A DNA stretch of 64,000 nt from NCBI GenBank assembly GCA_016793165.1, contig JAEULA010000034.1, positions 310,001 through 374,000 on the forward strand, in the 5' to 3' direction. This document shows, piece by piece, positions 58,958-64,000 of the stretch (positions are counted from its first letter, which is position 1; every line of letters begins with the position of its first letter). The notes beneath the pieces are model-generated. The model searched no databases, had not been told where the DNA came from, and saw only the letters and a program-made list of their open reading frames with translations. This stretch comes from Alphaproteobacteria bacterium. Lineage in GTDB: Bacteria > Pseudomonadota > Alphaproteobacteria > CACIAM-22H2. The position numbers were made by a program, and so were the translations under genes.

Positions 58958-59851
58958 TCAGGCCGCCTTGTCGGCCGCGTCCGGCACGTCGAAATTGGTG
59001 ATCGCGATCACGTCGTTGCCGGCGCCGACATAGGTCAGCGTGTCGAAGCTCATCGAGCGCGCCATGGCGATGCCGCGCCCGTTGGGCGCCAGCAGCCGCG
59101 CCGGATCGAATTTCAGGTAGCGGCGAAAGTCGAAGCCGGCGCCCTCGTCGCGAACCTGGAAGATCCCGCGATGCGCCTCGCGGCGGAACTGCACCGTCGC
59201 GCGGCGATCGCGGTATTCCGGCAGGGCCAGGCGGCGATCGATCTCGGCCTGCCAGTTCCCGCTCTTGATCAGCTCACCCTTCTCCTCGCAGGAGATGCCG
59301 AGATTGCCATGCTCGATCGCGTTGACGATCAGCTCGCGCAGGCCGACCACGACCCGCGCCGGATCCGGGCAGGCGAGCGACAGCATCGTCGACAGGTTGC
59401 GCGCCTCCGACAAGGTGCGGACCTGGAACAGCCCGCCCATGATCAGGCCGATCGCCGAGCCGCGCTGCTCCACCTCGTTGCGCAGGCGCGAGATCTCGCG
59501 ATGCTGTGCCAAGGCGCTCGCCAGGAGCTGCGGCAGGGCCGGCGACATCAGGTCGTCGATCGCGAAGTGGCTGGGACCCGCGAACGCCCCCTCGGTGCAC
59601 ATCGTCGCGCACAGGCTCTGGCTCTCCGCGATCATCGGCAGGCGATGGTCCAGGCACCCCCAGCGCTTGATCAGCGCGCAGGCGGTCTGCGACGACAGGT
59701 CCGTGCCGACGACGATCGCGTCGACCTCGCCGACGGCAGCGGGATCCCCCGCCGCGTCGACGATCACCGGCTCGTGCTCGGCCGCCTGAAGACGCGCCTT
59801 GAGCGCCTCCACGCGGGCGGCCCCGGCCCCGATGACGAGGATGCGACTCAT
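58958..59851 (-). CDS. RsbW-like anti-sigma/ATPase-domain protein with degenerate receiver
   Basis: A 297-residue soluble protein. Residues 1 to about 120 look like a receiver fold (ILVIGAGAARVEALKARLQ, AIVVGTDLSSQTAC) without the usual acidic pair, so it may be a pseudo-receiver. The C-terminal part is a GHKL ATPase: N box ELIVNAIEHGNLG, DEGAGFDFRRYL and NGRGIAMARSMSFD. This is the type used by anti-sigma kinases of partner-switching systems. The ATG overlaps the stop of the REC-PP2C gene by four bases. It could phosphorylate the STAS protein encoded upstream. Confidence 0.85.
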   Translation of the reverse strand: MSRILVIGAGAARVEALKARLQAAEHEPVIVDAAGDPAAVGEVDAIVVGTDLSSQTACALIKRWGCLDHRLPMIAESQSLCATMCTEGAFAGPSHFAIDDLMSPALPQLLASALAQHREISRLRNEVEQRGSAIGLIMGGLFQVRTLSEARNLSTMLSLACPDPARVVVGLRELIVNAIEHGNLGISCEEKGELIKSGNWQAEIDRRLALPEYRDRRATVQFRREAHRGIFQVRDEGAGFDFRRYLKFDPARLLAPNGRGIAMARSMSFDTLTYVGAGNDVIAITNFDVPDAADKAA

Positions 59852-61107
59852 TGTGACCCCTCCTTGGCGGGCGGTCGTCCGATCATGGCGATGGTGAGAT
59901 CGTCGGGCAGCGGCCACGGCACGCTGGTGCGCAGCCGGTCCCAGACGCGCTCGAAGGTCGCCGCGGCGCCGTAGCTGCGCGGGATGCCCGCGACCGTCTG
60001 GCACAGCCGGTCCCAACCCATCGCCTCGCCGTCCTGCATGCGCAGGTCGGTCAGCGCGTCGCTGTAGAGCATCAGGAACTCGCCGGGCGCCAGCACCGTA
60101 TGGCGGTTCTCGTAGGTCGCGGCGGGCGACAGGCCAACCGGCAGGCCGCGCGCGTCGCAGACCCGGGCCACCGGGCGCTTCAGGTCGCCGATGATCGGCG
60201 GCGGCGAGCCCGCGGTCGCGTAGACGAAGTCGTTGGTCTCCAGGTCCAGGGTGCCGACGATGAACGTCGCGAACTCGCCCGTCTCGAGCGTGCGGCACAG
60301 GCCGGCATTGATCTTCATCAGCGCCGCGGCGGGATCGGAAAGATCGAAGTTCCCCGTCTGGAGCAGCGTGTGGACGCGGAAGGCGTTGATCGCCGACACG
60401 ATCCCGTGGCCCGTGATGTCCGCGGCGAACACCGTCACGCGGCGCGCATCGATCCTGTTGATGCCCCAGATGTCGCCGCCGATCTCCGCGCTCGGCTCGA
60501 CCATCCCGTGGATCATCAGCCCGGTGGATGCCGCCACCTCCTGCAGCTCCGCCTCCGAGGGCACGATGTTCGCCTGCAGTCGCCGCGCCGCGGCGAGCTC
60601 GCGGTCGATGCGGCTGCGATAGGCGACGAGGTGCTGCTCGAACCGCCAGCGCTCGAGATGCGAATGAGCCCGGGCGAGGAGCTCGGGGAGCTCGACCGGC
60701 TTGCGCAGCAGATCGGAGGCCCCCGCCGCGAAGACCGCGGCGATGTCGGTCGGTTTGTCGATCGAGCTGTGGACGAGGATCGGCAGCCGCGCCGTCTGCG
60801 GCGCCGCGCGCAGCCGTCGGCACACTTCGAAGCCGTCCATCTCTGGCATATGCAGGTCGACGATCACGAGGTCCGGGCACTGCAGGGCCACTTCGGCGAG
60901 GGCCTGAACGCCGTCGGCCGCCTGCCGGACATTGGCGTAGCCGGCCTTCGCGAACGCGCTCCGGATCAGGTTCCGCGACAGCCGCGAGTCGTCGACGATG
61001 AGGATCGAGCTGCCCGTCAGCTCGCTGAACACGGCCTCGGCGGCGGGCAATGCCGACGGCTCCGCATTCGCCACGGCATCGATGCGGACCGGCGCCTCGG
61101 AACCCAT
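59848..61107 (-). CDS. Response regulator with PP2C-type (RsbU/SpoIIE) phosphatase domain
   Basis: A 419-residue protein. The receiver (about 33-150) has acidic pair VDDSR and phospho-Asp near residue 84 in VIVDLHMPEMDG. A helical linker (about 160-185) leads to the phosphatase (about 195-415) with metal residues in SAEIGGDIWGI, FAADITGHGIVSA, YATAGSPPPI and PDDLTIAMIG. Such proteins dephosphorylate a STAS anti-sigma antagonist when the receiver is phosphorylated. The kinase for the receiver may be CheA encoded upstream. Confidence 0.93.
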   Translation of the reverse strand: MGSEAPVRIDAVANAEPSALPAAEAVFSELTGSSILIVDDSRLSRNLIRSAFAKAGYANVRQAADGVQALAEVALQCPDLVIVDLHMPEMDGFEVCRRLRAAPQTARLPILVHSSIDKPTDIAAVFAAGASDLLRKPVELPELLARAHSHLERWRFEQHLVAYRSRIDRELAAARRLQANIVPSEAELQEVAASTGLMIHGMVEPSAEIGGDIWGINRIDARRVTVFAADITGHGIVSAINAFRVHTLLQTGNFDLSDPAAALMKINAGLCRTLETGEFATFIVGTLDLETNDFVYATAGSPPPIIGDLKRPVARVCDARGLPVGLSPAATYENRHTVLAPGEFLMLYSDALTDLRMQDGEAMGWDRLCQTVAGIPRSYGAAATFERVWDRLRTSVPWPLPDDLTIAMIGRPPAKEGSQ

Positions 61108-61141
61108 GCGTCGACCTGGATTCGACCGACCCCGCCCCGAA

Positions 61142-61447
61142 TCACGTCCGGATGGTGACGATCTTCGACAGGTCGGCGAGCTCGAGGACCCGCCGGACAT
61201 GCCCGGTCGGATTGTTCACCGAGAAGGTCCAGCTGGCCTTCTTCGCCTCCTCGCTGGCGATCAGCAGCATGCCGATGCCGGCGGAATCGATGGACTCGAG
61301 TTCGCGGAGGTCGAAGGCGCAGTGCTTGGGCTTGCGCTGGCTGACGTCGGCCAGGAGGGCGCGGAAGGCCCCGTGGTCCTCCATCGAGAGCGATCCGACG
61401 AACCGGATCTCGACGTCGTCGCCGCGCTGGATGACAGTCTGTCTCAT
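61142..61447 (-). CDS. STAS-domain anti-sigma-factor antagonist-like protein
   Basis: A 101-residue single STAS domain. FDLRELESIDSAGIGMLLIASE carries the conserved Ser (in D-S-A-G-I-G) phosphorylated by RsbW-type kinases. It lies between the receptor-like gene (21 bases) and the REC-PP2C gene (34 bases), all on the minus strand. It is the switch protein of the predicted partner-switching module. Confidence 0.93.
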   Translation of the reverse strand: MRQTVIQRGDDVEIRFVGSLSMEDHGAFRALLADVSQRKPKHCAFDLRELESIDSAGIGMLLIASEEAKKASWTFSVNNPTGHVRRVLELADLSKIVTIRT

Positions 61448-61468
61448 TGACCTTCTCCCGAATGGGAA

Positions 61469-62617
61469 TCAGAAAAGTTCGACGTCGCCGGAGTCCGCCG
61501 CCGCCGCCGGCGCCGCCTCGGGCGGCGCGACGCCGTCGAGCAGCATCGCGGCGATGAACCGCTCCCGCATCTCGCCGAGGGAGCGCTGGGAGATCAGGCT
61601 GCGCAGCCATGCCTCGTCGGGGGTGCCGTCGGGCAGGCCGGAGCTCGACGCCGAGGTCTCCTGCATCGATTCGAGCGCCGCCTGCAGCGTGGACAGCGCG
61701 TCGACGACGTTCTGGAGGCGCTGCGTCGCGCGGTCCTGGAACTGCATGTCGACGACGCTGCGCGAAATCAGCGCCGAGGATTCGCGCGAGATCTCCATCG
61801 CGCCGGCCACCGTCTCGGTCAGGCCCTTGTACTGCTCGATCAGCGCCTGCATGAGCTTCACGATCTCCTCGCGGGCGACGATGAGGTCGGTCATGTCGAC
61901 GTTGGCGGACTCGCGGACCGCGGCGTGGCTCGAGCGGATGCCGGAGGCGACCTGGCCGATCCCGCTGCGCATGCGGTTGGCGATCGCGTTCATCGACTTC
62001 GAAAGCTCCTGGACCTCGTGCGCGACGACGCCGAAGCCCTTGCCGGCCTCCCCGGCGCGGGCCGCCTCGATCCGCGCATTGAGCGCGAGCAGGTTCGTCT
62101 GCTTGTTGATCCGCTCGACGTCGGCGATCAGCTGCTCGACCTGGCCGAGATCGCCGACGACGTCGTCGAGGGAGTAGACGACCTTCACGCTGTGCTTGGA
62201 GGTCTGGACGATCTGCGACATCAGCGATCCCAGGCGGCCGTCGATGACCTGGATCACCTCGGCAGTCTCGACCTCGCTGTCGCCGCAGCGGACCTTCGCC
62301 GTCGCCTCGATCACCTCGTTCAGCTTCTGAGACTGCGCCATCGCGCTGTTCGCCAGATCCCGGAACTGCCGGGACAGGTCGACGACCTTGGTCTCGACGA
62401 GCTGCGAGGTCGTGCCGATCTCGCTGCAGACCGCGTGGATCACCTTGCGATGCGTGGCCGAAAGGCCCTGCCAGCGCCGCACCAGATCGGCGAGCAGCGG
62501 ATCTATCGCCGGTGCCGCGGTCTCGGGCGCGGCCGTTGCGACGACGGTGTCGTTGGCGGGGCTCGGCGTCTCCGCGACGGCGGCCGCCCGGCCCATCAGG
62601 CGGGCGAGCAGGCTCAT
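61469..62617 (-). CDS. Soluble chemoreceptor-like protein with CheZ-like motif
   Basis: A 382-residue cytosolic coiled-coil protein. The receptor hairpin tip is clear: INKQTNLLALNARIEAARAGEAGKGFGVVAHEV. There is no sensor domain, HAMP or membrane helix; the first 60 residues are Ala/Pro-rich. After the descending helix comes DMQFQDRATQRLQ, where Asp295 and Gln299 match the D-x3-Q catalytic pattern of CheZ phosphatases. The tail ends SGDVELF, like that of CheD (SSGDIELFD). It is encoded between cheA and the STAS gene. Confidence 0.9.
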   Translation of the reverse strand: MSLLARLMGRAAAVAETPSPANDTVVATAAPETAAPAIDPLLADLVRRWQGLSATHRKVIHAVCSEIGTTSQLVETKVVDLSRQFRDLANSAMAQSQKLNEVIEATAKVRCGDSEVETAEVIQVIDGRLGSLMSQIVQTSKHSVKVVYSLDDVVGDLGQVEQLIADVERINKQTNLLALNARIEAARAGEAGKGFGVVAHEVQELSKSMNAIANRMRSGIGQVASGIRSSHAAVRESANVDMTDLIVAREEIVKLMQALIEQYKGLTETVAGAMEISRESSALISRSVVDMQFQDRATQRLQNVVDALSTLQAALESMQETSASSSGLPDGTPDEAWLRSLISQRSLGEMRERFIAAMLLDGVAPPEAAPAAAADSGDVELF

Positions 62618-62690
62618 GGCCGGCCCCGCGTCGCCATTGCGGGCGTCGCCGGCTCGGCACCGGAGCACGGAACGGGACGCGTGCGCACGA

Positions 62691-64000
62691 TCAGGCCGCC
62701 GCCTGCTCGCGCACCGCGCCGCCGGAGGCGAGAACCGGATTGCCGGCGAGCGGCCGCATGCGCGCCAGGCCGTCGACGTCGAGGATCAGCGCCACCCGGC
62801 CGTTGCCCAGGATCGTCGCCGCGGAGATGCCCTCGATCTGGTCGTAATTCTCCTCGAGGCTCTTGATGACGACCTGCTGCTGGCCGAGCAGCTCGTCGAT
62901 GACGAGGCCGATGCGGCCGCGATCCTCGGTGTCGACCAGGACGACCAGGCCCGAGGCCGGATCGGTGATCGCGTCGTCGACGCCGAAGATCGATCCGAGA
63001 TGAACGAGCCGCACGTAGTCGCCGCGGATCGAGACGACGTTCTCGCCGTTCGGCAGGTGGTGCAGATCCTGCGGGCGCGGACGCAGGCTCTCCACGATCG
63101 AGTTGATCGGCAGGATGTAGCGCTCGCTGCCGACCGACAGGACCATGCCGTCGAGCACCGCCAGGGTCAGCGGCAGCGTCAGGGTGAAACGCGACCCCTT
63201 CCCCGGGGTCGACTGGATGGTCACGCGGCCGCCGAGGGCCTGGATGTTGCGGCGGACGACGTCCATGCCGACGCCGCGGCCGGAGATGTCCGTGACCGCG
63301 TCCGCGGTCGAGAAGCCGGCGGCGAAGATCAGGTTGTCGATCTCCTCGTCGGAGAGCTGCGCCGTCGGCGCGACCAGGCCGCGCTCCTTGGCGAGCCGGA
63401 GGACCTTGTCGCGGTTGATCCCACGGCCATCGTCCTCGACGGCGATGACGATACGGCCGCCGCGATGCGAGGCCGAGAGATGGATCGTACCCTCGGCGGG
63501 CTTGCCGGCGGCAAGGCGCTCGGCCGGCGTCTCGATGCCGTGATCCATCGAATTGCGGATCATATGGGTCAGCGGATCGGCGATCTCCTCGATCACCGTC
63601 TTGTCGACCTCGGTGTTCTCGCCATTGGTGACGAGCCTGACCTGCTTGCCCAGCTTGGCGGACACGTCGCGCACGATCCGCGGCATCCGGGCGAAGACGG
63701 ATTTCACCGGCTGCATGCGGATCGCCATGACGCTTTCCTGGAGCTCGCGCATGTACATGCCGAGCGCCTCGAGCCCCTGGGCGATCATGGGGTGGCTGGC
63801 TTCCGCGATGTCGCTCATCCGCTGGGCGACCATCGACTGCGTGATCACCAGCTCGCCGACCGTGTCGACGAGGCGGTCGACGCGATCGAGATCGACCCGG
63901 ATCGACGTCGTGCGCGCCGCGCTCGCCGCATCCGGCCTCACCTCGGGCCGGCCGCCGGTCGCCGCCTTGGGCTTCGCCGGCGCGGGCGCGCCGCGTGCCG
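62691..64000 (-). CDS. cheA: Chemotaxis histidine kinase CheA, C-terminal part (cut by window edge)
   Basis: About 436 residues visible; the gene continues past 64000, so the phosphotransfer (P1) and any P2 domains are not seen. A Pro/Ala linker leads into the dimerisation domain (VDLDRVDRLVDTVGELVITQSMV), then the kinase domain: N box HMIRNSMDHGIE, VEDDGRGI and ISGRGVGMDVVRRNI. The CheW-like P5 domain follows (DGMVLSVGSERYILPINSIVES and VDTEDRGRIGLVIDELLGQQQVVIKSL). It heads an operon with the receptor-like, STAS, REC-PP2C and ATPase genes, convergent with the cheW-cheB operon. Confidence 0.96.
   Translation of the reverse strand, partial: ARGAPAPAKPKAATGGRPEVRPDAASAARTTSIRVDLDRVDRLVDTVGELVITQSMVAQRMSDIAEASHPMIAQGLEALGMYMRELQESVMAIRMQPVKSVFARMPRIVRDVSAKLGKQVRLVTNGENTEVDKTVIEEIADPLTHMIRNSMDHGIETPAERLAAGKPAEGTIHLSASHRGGRIVIAVEDDGRGINRDKVLRLAKERGLVAPTAQLSDEEIDNLIFAAGFSTADAVTDISGRGVGMDVVRRNIQALGGRVTIQSTPGKGSRFTLTLPLTLAVLDGMVLSVGSERYILPINSIVESLRPRPQDLHHLPNGENVVSIRGDYVRLVHLGSIFGVDDAITDPASGLVVLVDTEDRGRIGLVIDELLGQQQVVIKSLEENYDQIEGISAATILGNGRVALILDVDGLARMRPLAGNPVLASGGAVREQAAA

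Noticed and set aside
61469..61489. CheR-type pentapeptide at the end of the receptor-like protein
   Set aside because: The tail D-V-E-L-F lacks the first aromatic residue, so it does not fit the x-W-x-x-F pattern.

Overview
The window is a very GC-rich (roughly 70% by eye), gene-dense bacterial chromosome segment. It has no rRNA, tRNA, CRISPR array, transposase or phage gene that I can see. Its content points to a soil-type alphaproteobacterium, possibly of the Rhodospirillales/Reyranella kind: TRAP and tripartite tricarboxylate (TTT) uptake components, hydantoinase/oxoprolinase loci, homospermidine synthase, soluble PAS receptors and CHASE2 kinases. The assignment to a group is inference from gene content only.

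Layout. 18-4655 (-) is glutamate synthase large subunit; 4922-6130 (+) is a BenE-type benzoate symporter. From 19009 down to 6138 (-) runs an unbroken series of 12 genes: a peptide/nickel-type ABC importer (binding protein, two permeases, two ATPases), a hydrolase with an extra N-terminal domain, a cupin, a small membrane protein, a creatininase-family amidohydrolase, a fumarate-reductase-like flavoprotein, an orphan TRAP binding protein and a membrane histidine kinase. This looks like a catabolic and uptake unit. 19133-19942 (+) is an alpha/beta hydrolase. 20701-19979 and 26605-20705 (-) are an Sfp-type phosphopantetheinyl transferase and a 1966-residue A-T-C-A-T-TE non-ribosomal peptide synthetase, a compact and apparently self-contained natural-product unit. 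26851-29893 (+) encodes a TctC-like binding protein and a TctA permease with a TctB-like tail. A GST (-) diverges from a 1292-residue fused hydantoinase A/B (+), with a large nested inverted repeat between them. Next come an isoprenylcysteine-methyltransferase-like membrane enzyme, a CHASE2 histidine kinase (-), a FecR protein (-) and a two-partner-secretion transporter (+) with no visible exoprotein. EamA, SHMT-like, small membrane and pirin genes (-) complete this part.

Chemosensory part. 44297-49870 (+) is cheW, soluble triple-PAS receptor, cheR, cheD, cheB, ending in a strong hairpin. From the right edge down to 58958 (-) lie the 3' part of cheA, a receptor-like protein carrying a CheZ-like D-x3-Q motif, a STAS protein, a REC-PP2C phosphatase and an RsbW-like ATPase. 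Together these look like a chemosensory array wired to a partner-switching output. They are split by about 9 kb of metabolic genes: a hyuA-hyuB-ureohydrolase operon, whose hyuA can only start at a CTG codon, and a polyamine block (decarboxylase, homospermidine synthase, second decarboxylase).

The best candidates for something undescribed are this split hybrid chemosensory/partner-switching locus and the mini-NRPS with an atypical thioesterase. Function calls rest on motifs read by eye; no database search was possible.
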